Source: a virus. Taken from it: DNA of 49,459 bases. The notes below the pieces were generated by a model. The model ran no database searches. It had not been told where the DNA came from and saw nothing but the letters and a program-made list of their open reading frames with translations. Made by a program: the position numbers and the translations under genes. The stretch lies in IMG/VR virus record IMGVR_UViG_3300044949_001180, positions 1 through 49,459 of that record. One strand, given 5' to 3'. Each line of letters starts with the position of its first letter. Positions within the stretch are counted from its first letter, which is position 1. Shown here piece by piece: positions 41,056 to 48,710 of this stretch.

Positions 41056-41847
41056 ATGGCGATCACGACGCTTGCACAGCTGACGACTGCGGCGCGGCAA
41101 ACGGTGTCGCTCACGAGCACTATTTCTCGAGGCGGGTCTTTTATTTCGTCGCGATTCGACGCGACCGGAGAACCGACCGGAACACTGGCGGGTTCATCGA
41201 CGACTGCTGGCGTCGTTCCGACAAGCGCGACAGCTGGGTATCCGCGCATCCTGCCGTTTAGTGGCAGCAACACCGGCTACCTTGGGAACATTCAAGCGAC
41301 GAATATCTGGCCCGGTCGCATGGTCATTTTTGACCGGCTGTGGCTTGCGGGCGCTTACGCGTTCAATGCAAGCGTCACGCTGACTGGTCAACCATCCTAC
41401 TCTGCGCGCGTGCCAAACGGCAATTTCAACGACTTGGAAATCTGGGTCGAAACCGTCACGTCGATTACAGGCAACCTGACGATCGCCGTCGGGTACACCA
41501 ATCAAGACGGCGTGAATAGTCGCAGCACCGGCACCGTCACGTTTGGCACCGCAAACAGCACGCACGCGTGTTTTCGATTTCCACTGCAATCCGGTGACAG
41601 CGGAGTGCAGCAAATCAACAGCGTTGTCAGCACAGTCGCGACAGCCGGGACGTTCAACATCATGGTGCTGCGACGTCTTGCTGAAACGCAGATTACTGCT
41701 GGTAACGAGTTCGACAAAGTATCGGTTATCAACGGTGAACTGCTCCCACAGGTTTACTCCGATTCTGCGCTTTATGTGCTGACTCGTGTCAATGGGGCTG
41801 CTGGGACTCAGCTCGTCCGAGTCCGCGCCGACATTTTGCAGGGGTAA
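41056..41847 (+). CDS. Structural paralogue A
   Basis: A 263-aa beta-rich protein (MAITTLAQLTTAARQTVSLT, MVIFDRLWLAGAYAFNASVT, RFPLQSGDSGVQQINSVVST, MVLRRLAE). The same blocks, in the same order, occur in the next gene, so the two are tandem paralogues. I remember similar proteins recurring in phage structural regions without known function. GC is lower than in neighbours. Confidence 0.65.
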   Translation: MAITTLAQLTTAARQTVSLTSTISRGGSFISSRFDATGEPTGTLAGSSTTAGVVPTSATAGYPRILPFSGSNTGYLGNIQATNIWPGRMVIFDRLWLAGAYAFNASVTLTGQPSYSARVPNGNFNDLEIWVETVTSITGNLTIAVGYTNQDGVNSRSTGTVTFGTANSTHACFRFPLQSGDSGVQQINSVVSTVATAGTFNIMVLRRLAETQITAGNEFDKVSVINGELLPQVYSDSALYVLTRVNGAAGTQLVRVRADILQG

Positions 41848-41848
41848 C

Positions 41849-42646
41849 ATGGCAATCACGACACTCGATGGGCTAATCGGAGCAACCAAGCAGCGGGTGC
41901 GGTGGACCAAAACCACCAATCGAACCACACTGGGAAGCACGTGGTTTTCTCTTTTTGACATTGCAGGCCAGCCCGGAGCAGGGACGCTCGCCGCTGGCAA
42001 TACCGTCAACGGCCTCGTGCCGACAGATGCCACGGCTGGATATCCGATCGTCAGTGCCTTCGGCGGTGGTGCGACTGGCTATCTCGGCCGCGTGTCTTTT
42101 GCCAACACGCAGACGTGCCGCATCGCGTTGTTTGACCGGCTGTTCGTTGCTGGCGCATACGCGTTCAACGCAAACACGACTCTTGGAACGCAGCCTAGCT
42201 ATGCGGCCCGCGTACCGAATACAGACTACAACGGCCTCGAACTTTGGGCCGAGCAAGTCACCGCTGCGACAGGCAACCAGGCGGTAACGATCACGTACAC
42301 CAACCAAGGCGGCACGGGCACGCGGAGCACTGGCGCTGTCGGCATCGGTGCGGCTCCGACGATTGGCCGATGCTGGAATCTGCCGCTGCAATCAGGTGAC
42401 TCCGGTGTGCAGCGTGTCGACGTCGTGCAGGGAACTGTCGCGACTGCAGGGACTTTCAACGTGATGGTGTTGCGTCGGCTCGCTGAGGGTCGCGTAAGTG
42501 CACAGAACCTTGCTGACAGGCAATCGGTAGTCGACGTCGGTGCGTTGCTGGAAGTCTTTGCGGATTCAGCGTTCTATGTGCTGATCAGTACGGACTCGTC
42601 ATCGTCAGGCATTCCTGAGGTTGATTTTCAAGTCATCAACGGCTGA
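41849..42646 (+). CDS. Structural paralogue B
   Basis: A 265-aa paralogue of the preceding gene (MAITTLDGLIGATKQRVRWT, ALFDRLFVAGAYAFNANTTL, LPLQSGDSGVQRVDVVQGTV, MVLRRLAE). ATG 41849 follows AGGGG. The divergence of about half the residues suggests an old duplication, perhaps two subunits of one structure. Confidence 0.65.
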   Translation: MAITTLDGLIGATKQRVRWTKTTNRTTLGSTWFSLFDIAGQPGAGTLAAGNTVNGLVPTDATAGYPIVSAFGGGATGYLGRVSFANTQTCRIALFDRLFVAGAYAFNANTTLGTQPSYAARVPNTDYNGLELWAEQVTAATGNQAVTITYTNQGGTGTRSTGAVGIGAAPTIGRCWNLPLQSGDSGVQRVDVVQGTVATAGTFNVMVLRRLAEGRVSAQNLADRQSVVDVGALLEVFADSAFYVLISTDSSSSGIPEVDFQVING

Positions 42647-42658
42647 TAGGAGCGTGTC

Positions 42659-43600
42659 ATGGCTGCCTCGCTAGACAGAACGCTAGCAAGACTGCTGCCG
42701 ACCTTTCAGGTCTTTGGCACTGGTGACCCGCTTACCGGCTCTGCATCGATTACGCTCGGCGCGCTGACGTCAGCAAGCGACGGTGTCGTCCCTGTCGTCG
42801 GTGCAGCGTCGGTCACGCTCGGCGATGCGACGCTAAGCAGCGACGGCACCGTCTCGTCTGGTGTCAGCGGCAACGCGTCGATCACGCTCGGCGCGCTGAC
42901 CTCGGCAAGCGCTGGCGTCGTGCTCGTCGAGGGCGACGCGGCCGTCACGCTCGGTGCGCTGACGTCGACGAGCGCGGGCGTCGTGCCGGTGCAGGGCTCG
43001 CTCTCTGCGATGCTGGGTACGCTGACGGCGACGAGCTCGGGCACCGTCCCAGCGATTGGCGCGGCGACCATTGCGCTTGGTGCGTTGACGTCCTCGAGCG
43101 CGGGCAAGGTCGCCGTCGTCGGGCAGCTCGCGACGACACTCGGCGCAGCCACGCTAGCGGCCTCTGGCAGCGTCCCAGCACAGGGCGCACTGTCAGCTGC
43201 CCTCGGCGCGCTGACAGCGTCCAGCGCGGGCGTGGTGCCAGCAACAGGCACACTCGCCACTACGCTCGGCGCGCTTACGGGTAGCAGCGCTGGCGTCGTC
43301 GTCGTCGCGGGCACAGTCGACGCAACGCTCGGCGCGCTGACTGCAACTGCGGACGGCGAGGTCGAGACGCGCCTCGTCGCGGCAATCACGCTCGGCAGCC
43401 TCGACTGCTACTCGACGAACATCCCGTTCGTGCCGTCTGCGGAGCGCATTACCGACGTCCCATCGTGGCCGCGTGCGCTCATCGCTGAGGTCGTCGCGCG
43501 CGACAACGTCGTTCCGGCGCAGCCGCGCGAGCGCGAGGCGGTGCAGCCTGAGCGCGTGATCGAACTGACCAGTCCCGTTCGCATCGTGGAGGCCGCATGA
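42659..43600 (+). CDS. Tandem-repeat beta protein
   Basis: A 313-aa protein with about ten tandem units of about 21 residues of the form GxxxxTLGALTxxSxGVVPV (residues about 26-245), then a non-repeat C-terminus (FVPSAERITDVPSWPRALIA). This suggests a regular beta solenoid or fibre, variable in repeat number. The unit of 63 nt is mirrored in the DNA. AGGAG upstream of ATG. Likely a virion fibre-like component. Confidence 0.75.
   Translation: MAASLDRTLARLLPTFQVFGTGDPLTGSASITLGALTSASDGVVPVVGAASVTLGDATLSSDGTVSSGVSGNASITLGALTSASAGVVLVEGDAAVTLGALTSTSAGVVPVQGSLSAMLGTLTATSSGTVPAIGAATIALGALTSSSAGKVAVVGQLATTLGAATLAASGSVPAQGALSAALGALTASSAGVVPATGTLATTLGALTGSSAGVVVVAGTVDATLGALTATADGEVETRLVAAITLGSLDCYSTNIPFVPSAERITDVPSWPRALIAEVVARDNVVPAQPREREAVQPERVIELTSPVRIVEAA
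42734..43390 (+). repeat. Coding tandem repeat, about 63-nt units
   Basis: About ten imperfect units of 63 nt, each containing a version of CTCGGCGCGCTGAC (Leu-Gly-Ala-Leu-Thr). Divergence between units is high, so this is old duplication in a coding frame, not a CRISPR array. Confidence 0.7.
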
Positions 43601-43899
43601 CGACGAAGTTCGCTGGCGATGTTTTGGATTACTCGCTCCGCTTCGACCTCGCATCCGGCGAGAACATCGCGAGCGCGACTTGGACGCTCACGCGCACGAC
43701 TGCGAGCGCGACTACTGGCGTCGACCTGACGTCGGGCGTCGGTGCCTACGCGCCGTATTTCAGCGGCGAGCTCGCGACGGTGTGGCTCAGCGGTGGTCGC
43801 GTCGGCGAGTCGTGGACGGTGGCCGCGATCATCACGACTGACGCGACGCCACCGCGCACGCTCGAAGGCTCGATGCTGATCACCATCGCCGCTCTGTAA
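43597..43899 (+). CDS. Fibre-tail adaptor-like protein
   Basis: A 100-aa protein (KFAGDVLDYSLRFDLASGEN, IASATWTLTRTTAS) that resembles the small beta proteins annotated as phage fibre-tail adaptors (start DVLDY, then a TWT strand). It overlaps the repeat protein by 4 nt and is the last rightward gene. Confidence 0.65.
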   Translation: MTTKFAGDVLDYSLRFDLASGENIASATWTLTRTTASATTGVDLTSGVGAYAPYFSGELATVWLSGGRVGESWTVAAIITTDATPPRTLEGSMLITIAAL

Positions 43900-43938
43900 T
43901 CTCACCTCGGCAGCGGTCATCCTCGCCCGCGCCCGTAG

Positions 43939-43996
43939 GCTCCGCATCTCTGCTCTGCGTGTCGGCGCAGCGCGGGGATGCGGAGCTTTTCGTTTT
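43939..43996 (+). terminator. Intrinsic terminator of the rightward block
   Basis: GCTCCGCATC (43939-43948) and GATGCGGAGC (43977-43986) form a perfect 10-bp stem, followed by TTTTCGTTTT. The loop is 28 nt, so secondary structure within it is likely. It marks the end of the rightward transcription unit against the convergent leftward genes. Confidence 0.8.
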
Positions 43997-43999
43997 CCG

Positions 44000-44746
44000 T
44001 CAGCGCGCCAGCGTAGTGACCTCGACGCGCCCGCAGCCGTACGCGACTCGCGCGCCCAGCCCGACGCCGCGCGACGCAGCCTCGAGGACGTAGCGCGTGC
44101 TCGCATCGCAGACGAGGTCGACGGTGCCGATGAGGCCGTCAACGCGCCCGACCTTGCCTCGGTAATAGACGGGCACCCATTCGGTGCGCGCGTCGAGCAC
44201 CGACAGCGTCAGCTGACCGGGGAACAGCTCGAGCTTGCGCGCCGTCGACCACGCAGCCGACGTGATCGAGCGCGTGTCCGCAGTGCGCGCCGATACCTTG
44301 CGCCCGTCGCTCTGCGTCTCGCTCACGACAAGCGGCGTGCGCAGCGTCAGCCGCGCGAGATGAACGCCTGCGGTGTAGCGCGGTGGCGCGTGCATCCGCA
44401 TCTGCGGGCCGAATCGCAACGCGACGTCGCGTCGCCCGATGCGTGATGCGCGCGAGGTCATCGACAACGCAGCGGCGTCGGCCTCGCTCCACCACGCGAC
44501 GGCCCAGCCTGATGAGCACGCCCATGGAACCAGCGTCCAGTCGCTGCGCGTGTGCCCGGTGCGCGGCTGGTGCCCGCGGCCGAGAGCGCCGCTAATCGCC
44601 GCGTGCAGCCACGAGCACTCGTGCAGTTCGAGCGGGCGCGTGTACCCGTCGAGCGCGATAGGCGTGCCGACGCACAGCACGTCGCGATCGAGCGTCGCGC
44701 AGGGACGCAGCCAGTCGTCGTCAGAGGTCACGGCGAGCGCGCTCAT
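44000..44746 (-). CDS. Cas6-like RAMP protein (candidate crRNA endonuclease)
   Basis: A 248-aa protein, last gene of the type IV operon, start ATGA overlapped with cysH. The C-terminus (residues 193-212 VYYRGKVGRVDGLIGTVDL; 227-243 GVGLGARVAYGCGRVEV) has the Gly-rich loop of Cas6/Csf5-type RAMP proteins; the first half has one region with Trp and His residues (ECSWLHAAISGA). In type IV-A, Csf5 is the crRNA-cutting Cas6. A Cas6-like gene is unexpected beside cysH. The catalytic residue is not evident, so it could also be an RNA-binding paralogue. Confidence 0.6.
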   Translation of the reverse strand: MSALAVTSDDDWLRPCATLDRDVLCVGTPIALDGYTRPLELHECSWLHAAISGALGRGHQPRTGHTRSDWTLVPWACSSGWAVAWWSEADAAALSMTSRASRIGRRDVALRFGPQMRMHAPPRYTAGVHLARLTLRTPLVVSETQSDGRKVSARTADTRSITSAAWSTARKLELFPGQLTLSVLDARTEWVPVYYRGKVGRVDGLIGTVDLVCDASTRYVLEAASRGVGLGARVAYGCGRVEVTTLAR

Positions 44747-45516
44747 CGCAACAGCCTCACGCGCGGGAATGCCGCCTCAAGGCGTCGGTACTCGGCCGGG
44801 AAGTGCTGCGCGAGCCAAGAGATACGACCAGAGCCCGCGCCGGTAGTAGTCAGCCAGCCACCATTACGCAGCGTTTCGCGGGTCTTGCCATGCGTCTCGC
44901 AGTCGTAGAGTCGGTGGTATGGCAAATCGTGTGTCGCGATATACGCCCACACGTCGCGCGCCTCCCACCACGCAAGCGGATTCGCCGTCGTGACGCCCGA
45001 TTGCCGCGTAAAAATCAGACCGTGATATTTGAAATGCGCGCTTCGGCCGGGCGCTTCCTCCGCGCGCATCCCCATGATCGTGACGTCAATTCCGTTCGCG
45101 GCCGTCCACTCAGTGCCGCCGACCTTCTTGTGCGTGGACCGCGCTTGCTTCTCGCGCCGGGTCTTCTCGTAGCCGAGTCCGTTTGTCGAGAGCCACGCGA
45201 TCATCTCTTCGACGCTGCGGCTCGGCGGCACGACGTGGACGTCAGTGCGCGAGCGGAAGTGCTGCTCGACGTGCTCGCTCCCCGGCAGCGGGTACGCGTG
45301 CGCGAGATGATATATGGGCACTCGTCGGCCAAGCGTCCTGAGCACGATATCCGCGACGACGACGGAGTCTTTGCCCCACGACATGGCAATCGCGACAGAG
45401 CCCCGCGATGCCGCACGCTCGACCACGTCGACAGCCATCGCGACGCGTCGCTGGTGGATGCCGCCCTCGGCCCATGCGCGATAGCGCTTGCGCCAGTCCA
45501 GCGTCAGAGCGGACAC
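44743..45516 (-). CDS. cysH: CysH/PAPS reductase-like PP-loop protein
   Basis: A 257-aa protein from GTG 45516 (GAGGAGG upstream), overlapping csf3 by 13 nt. PP-loop motif SWGKDS at residues 46-51 binds the nucleotide pyrophosphate; MGMRAEEAPGR (149-159) and NPLAWWEARDVWAYI (179-193) match the PAPS reductase family core. CysH-like genes are the known companion of subtype IV-B CRISPR loci. Their role there is not established. The long upstream open frame is not coding. Confidence 0.85.
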   Translation of the reverse strand: MSALTLDWRKRYRAWAEGGIHQRRVAMAVDVVERAASRGSVAIAMSWGKDSVVVADIVLRTLGRRVPIYHLAHAYPLPGSEHVEQHFRSRTDVHVVPPSRSVEEMIAWLSTNGLGYEKTRREKQARSTHKKVGGTEWTAANGIDVTIMGMRAEEAPGRSAHFKYHGLIFTRQSGVTTANPLAWWEARDVWAYIATHDLPYHRLYDCETHGKTRETLRNGGWLTTTGAGSGRISWLAQHFPAEYRRLEAAFPRVRLLR

Positions 45517-46160
45517 GCGACCTCCTCTTCGCGCGCGCGCGCCCAGTATGGTGGGCGCACGCAGCCGATACGCGTTGCGTGGTCGCGCAGGCCCGGCACG
45601 TCGAGCGGCAGATGACGCATCGGCACGCCTTCGACGCTCAGCGTCGGAAAGCCCTGCCATGTCTCGTCCATTTCCTCGACGCGCCACGCGTGCACGGTGC
45701 CCTCGCCAGCAGCGCGACGACGGCCAAGGCGCGACACCAGCGACAGCAGCTCGCGCACGCGCTCCGCGTCTCCGATGGCATACCAGTGCAGCTCGCGCAC
45801 GTGCATCGTCTCGACGGGGATGTGGTGTGCCTTGCAGCTGCCCTCCGACATTTGGATGCGGCGCATGGTCGGCCCGCCGAATGTTACCGCCTCTTGCAAA
45901 GGAAACCGCCGATTCAGCCAGCGCTGCTCGCGTGCCTCGACGTGCGCGAGGCTGGTCGTGCAGAGGTAGTAGCGCCCGCAATCGGAGAGCGCGATAGGTA
46001 TGTCGAGCGGATGCGCCTCGACGGCGTCGCGCTGCGTGTAGAGCGGCGGCGCATCGTCGCGGCGTGCGACCGCGGCCATGAGCAGCGCATCGAGGTGAAT
46101 GCCCTCGACGGGCAGCATAAGACGCGTCTCCATCGTCGCGACGACGCGCAGCGGCCTCAT
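45504..46160 (-). CDS. csf3: Csf3 (Cas5-like) type IV effector subunit
   Basis: A 218-aa RAMP protein. Near the start VEGIHLDALLMAA (residues 19-31) matches the Csf3 N-terminal pattern, and residues 129-163 (GDAERVRELLSLVSRLGRRR, then AAGEGTVHAWRVEE) contain the Gly-rich loop that follows the second ferredoxin fold. Csf3 caps the 5' end of the guide RNA in the type IV complex. Start overlaps csf2's end as ATGA. Confidence 0.82.
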   Translation of the reverse strand: MRPLRVVATMETRLMLPVEGIHLDALLMAAVARRDDAPPLYTQRDAVEAHPLDIPIALSDCGRYYLCTTSLAHVEAREQRWLNRRFPLQEAVTFGGPTMRRIQMSEGSCKAHHIPVETMHVRELHWYAIGDAERVRELLSLVSRLGRRRAAGEGTVHAWRVEEMDETWQGFPTLSVEGVPMRHLPLDVPGLRDHATRIGCVRPPYWARAREEEVACPL

Positions 46161-47158
46161 GCCTGCACCTTCTCGAGCATGGCCTTCAACGCGTCAGCCC
46201 GCTCCGCGACGTGCGCGCGGAAGCGAGCAATCTCGGGCGCGCGATTGTCACCAGTGACGGCGAGCGCGTCGAGCTTCTCGGGCGCTGCTGACACGTCACG
46301 CTCGAGGCCGCGCGCGGCGATCGGCACCAGCAGCCCGTGGCCCGTGCCCTTCTTGCCGCCGACACGCGCGCGCGAAAGGAACGCAGCGAGCATCACGTAA
46401 AGCGTGTCGCGCTCAAGTTGCGAGTGCGTCGTCGCATCGAGCCTCCAGATGAACAGCGAGCCCGCGCTCAGCGTCTCGTAGGTGAATGGCATCATCGTCG
46501 ACTTCTCGCGGTCCTTGCCCGCTGCGTCATCGCGCGCGCTGGCGACCTCGCTAGCGAGCAAGCGATTCTCGGTCTTGAGTTGCTCGCCGCCGCTCAGCAG
46601 CAAGCGTTTGCGCGTGTCTAGCGTGGGGTCCATGCGCACGCGCTGCACGAGCTCGACGTGCTCGCGCGCGCTCGACGTCTCCGCGCCCTCGTGTGTCAAG
46701 TGCTCGACCACCCACGCAGGGGTCAAGTGCATCCACTCATCGCAGACAAGCATCGCATCGCCGCATTCGATCTTGCCCGGCTCGATGCGATTGCCGATGC
46801 AGCCGCCGAGCAGCCCGATATGCGGCATCAGTTCGCGCAGCTTGCGCGCGTCATCGATGCGCACGACCTCGTTCGCAGCGCCGAGAACCATTCCGCCAGA
46901 GAACAGCAGCCGCAGCGCAGCCTCGGTGAGCCCCGGCCCGCCGTCGAGCATCCCCGCGGCCTCGAGCAGCGCGTACGTGCCCGCCTCGCGCAGACCGTGC
47001 CGCATGGTGTCGCCGGTGATGTACGGGATTTTCGTCCATCGCCCGCTCGGCAAACGCACTTTGCGGCGCATCGCAACCTGCGTATTTCCGATGGTGCCCT
47101 CGGCGTGCGCGATGGGCTGCTCTGCGCGCAACAGAATCTCGATGCGATGACGCTCCAT
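46157..47158 (-). CDS. csf2: Csf2 (Cas7-like) type IV backbone subunit
   Basis: A 333-aa Cas7-type RAMP that polymerises along the guide RNA. Visible blocks: PYITGDTMRHGLREAG (residues 45-60), MPHIGLLGGCIGNRIEPGKI (111-130) with ECGDAMLVC, a central insertion rich in Arg, and the Gly-rich RVGGKKGTGHGLL near residue 280. These fit Csf2 of type IV. Starts at ATG 47158, overlapping the cas11 stop; GTG 47161 is possible. Confidence 0.85.
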   Translation of the reverse strand: MERHRIEILLRAEQPIAHAEGTIGNTQVAMRRKVRLPSGRWTKIPYITGDTMRHGLREAGTYALLEAAGMLDGGPGLTEAALRLLFSGGMVLGAANEVVRIDDARKLRELMPHIGLLGGCIGNRIEPGKIECGDAMLVCDEWMHLTPAWVVEHLTHEGAETSSAREHVELVQRVRMDPTLDTRKRLLLSGGEQLKTENRLLASEVASARDDAAGKDREKSTMMPFTYETLSAGSLFIWRLDATTHSQLERDTLYVMLAAFLSRARVGGKKGTGHGLLVPIAARGLERDVSAAPEKLDALAVTGDNRAPEIARFRAHVAERADALKAMLEKVQA

Positions 47159-47523
47159 CACTTGCCTTCCTCTCGCGCGGCCTTGCGCCGCTCTGCTTCA
47201 ACGCGTGTCCGCGCCATCAGATATCCAATCTCCGATTCCATCATGCCGAGCCACAACATCGGGTCGGCGTCGAGCACGCGCACAAAGCGGTCGATCGCGT
47301 TAGAACAGCGAGAGCTGCTTGCGCTCAGGTTCAACCCCTTGCGCAGCGCCGTCGTCAACTGCTCGCCGTTCGCGCTCGTGCGCAGCGCCATCAGCGTCCG
47401 GTCGTGCAACTGGTCCCAGTGCTTCATCGCGTTCGCGCCGTTCGCCAGATACTCCGCTCGCAACTCCAACAGCATCTCCACTGCCGCTTCCCGCACCGCG
47501 TCGGCCTTTGCCTCGTCCAGCAT
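47158..47523 (-). CDS. cas11: Cas11 small subunit
   Basis: A 121-aa all-helical protein (MLDEAKADAVREAAVEMLLE, DRFVRVLDADPMLWLGMMES) between csf1 and csf2, as in IV-B operons. ATG 47523 has AAGGAG seven bases upstream. Cas11 lines the inside of the complex. Its first 224 nt overlap the 3' end of the csf1 frame. Confidence 0.72.
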   Translation of the reverse strand: MLDEAKADAVREAAVEMLLELRAEYLANGANAMKHWDQLHDRTLMALRTSANGEQLTTALRKGLNLSASSSRCSNAIDRFVRVLDADPMLWLGMMESEIGYLMARTRVEAERRKAAREEGK

Positions 47524-48253
47524 TCTTCGACTCCTTTTCCAGCGCCATACGCGCCTGTACCGCCTCTTCGTCACGCTGTGAAAGCCACAGCGCCAACTCG
47601 TACCATCCACCGCCGCGCTCGCGTCCGTACTCGCGCTCGAAGTCGCGCACGCCACGCTCGGCCAACTGCCACGCTCGCGGCGTGTACTGGCCCGTCTCAA
47701 GCTCGGCCTTCGTGACGCCGGCCGTCAATAGGTCGCGCATCATGTCGGCCAGCATCCAGTCACCGACGACGACATCGCGCTGCTCAAAGCGCACGACCCC
47801 ATTCCCGCGCCAGCGAGCCGCGTTGACGCGCGCCCACGGTAAGACGTGCTTCTGCCCTGAGTCGGCAATCGCGGCCCACCACGCGCCTTGCTTGGGCCCG
47901 CGCAGCCACTCGCGAATAACAGGCTTCGATCCCTTGTTCGCGAAGACGTATCCGCGCTCGTCGTAGAGATGTGAGAACAGCCGCAGATTCACGCCGCGCT
48001 TGCCATCGGTCGCAGGCGGGTATCCAGGCGGCTGCACCCACGAGTGCACGTACACGCACGGCTCGCAGATGCGGTCCGACAACCCGTGCCCCATGAGCTT
48101 GTTTTGATCGGTGAACGATGCGCCCTGCCAGCGCTTGTAGGCGTGCGTCCGTGGCCAGTCGCGCGCGCAGACCACGCACGCAGCAGCGACGTCCTCGCAG
48201 CCCTCCTGCGGCGGTGAGCCCGCCACGCGGAACACGTCACGCGCCGCAGTCAC
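47300..48253 (-). CDS. csf1: Csf1 large subunit (zinc-finger, Cas8-like)
   Basis: A 317-aa protein. Zinc ligands C26, C29 (CVVC) and C63, C66 (CEPC) flank FTDQNKLMGHGLSDRI, the signature arrangement of Csf1, which is the type IV large subunit at the complex base. It begins at GTG 48253, GTGA overlap. The last about 75 residues (AGRGKGRRGAGSGSGDAVGV to QLSLF) are low complexity and lie over the cas11 frame, so the real protein may end near 47525 or a tail may be overprinted. Confidence 0.8.
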   Translation of the reverse strand: MTAARDVFRVAGSPPQEGCEDVAAACVVCARDWPRTHAYKRWQGASFTDQNKLMGHGLSDRICEPCVYVHSWVQPPGYPPATDGKRGVNLRLFSHLYDERGYVFANKGSKPVIREWLRGPKQGAWWAAIADSGQKHVLPWARVNAARWRGNGVVRFEQRDVVVGDWMLADMMRDLLTAGVTKAELETGQYTPRAWQLAERGVRDFEREYGRERGGGWYELALWLSQRDEEAVQARMALEKESKNAGRGKGRRGAGSGSGDAVGVASGVSGERRERDEALGPVARPDADGAAHERERRAVDDGAAQGVEPERKQLSLF

Positions 48254-48498
48254 GTCTCGCCCTTGCGCGTGACAAGCGCCTCGCGCAGCACCTCGAGCGC
48301 GGCCTCTGCGCGGTGGTACTCCGACTCGCGCCCATCGAGCGCCTGCCGCAGTTCGCGCTGTACGCGCGCGAGCGTCCGCATCGCGTCATCGCGCTGCGCC
48401 ATGCAGCGGTGAAGCTCGGCGTACTGGATGCCGAGCGTCTGCCGCAACTCGCGCAGCTCGGCCTCGATCTGCTGCACTCGCACTGCGTCGTCGCTCAT
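48250..48498 (-). CDS. Small coiled-coil protein, unknown
   Basis: An 82-aa protein (MSDDAVRVQQIEAELRELRQ), almost all coiled coil, GGAGG upstream of ATG. Directly before csf1 with a 4-nt overlap; similar in style to the early coiled-coil genes at the left end. It may belong to the early block more than to the CRISPR operon. Confidence 0.6.
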   Translation of the reverse strand: MSDDAVRVQQIEAELRELRQTLGIQYAELHRCMAQRDDAMRTLARVQRELRQALDGRESEYHRAEAALEVLREALVTRKGET

Positions 48499-48710
48499 AC
48501 CGCCTCCGTGAGCCAGTCCTCGGCCAGCCGCCACACACGCACGCTCGCGCCATCGAGCCACACGCGGCCCTCGCGCGCCGATTGCAGCCCGACAGTCAGC
48601 CCGCCGTCGAGCACCTCGACCACGCGCCAGACGCAGCCCCAGCCGTCGCGCAGGCGCATCCCGACCTCGATGACGGGCAGCGGTGAGGTGCCGGTGTAGA
48701 GCGTCGTCAT
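48495..48710 (-). CDS. Small beta-rich protein, unknown
   Basis: A 71-aa protein (MTTLYTGTSPLPVIEVGMRL) with a beta-like pattern GWGCVWRVVEVLDGGLTVGL, reminiscent of small SH3-like phage proteins. ATGA overlap with its upstream neighbour. Confidence 0.55.
   Translation of the reverse strand: MTTLYTGTSPLPVIEVGMRLRDGWGCVWRVVEVLDGGLTVGLQSAREGRVWLDGASVRVWRLAEDWLTEAV

Noticed and set aside
42734-43390. CRISPR array
   Set aside because: Repeats are 63-nt coding units of a protein with gradual divergence, no constant repeat with unique spacers.
45517-45981. Upstream extension of the cysH frame to 412 aa
   Set aside because: Arg-rich reading over csf3 in another frame; GTG 45516 with GAGGAGG is the natural start.
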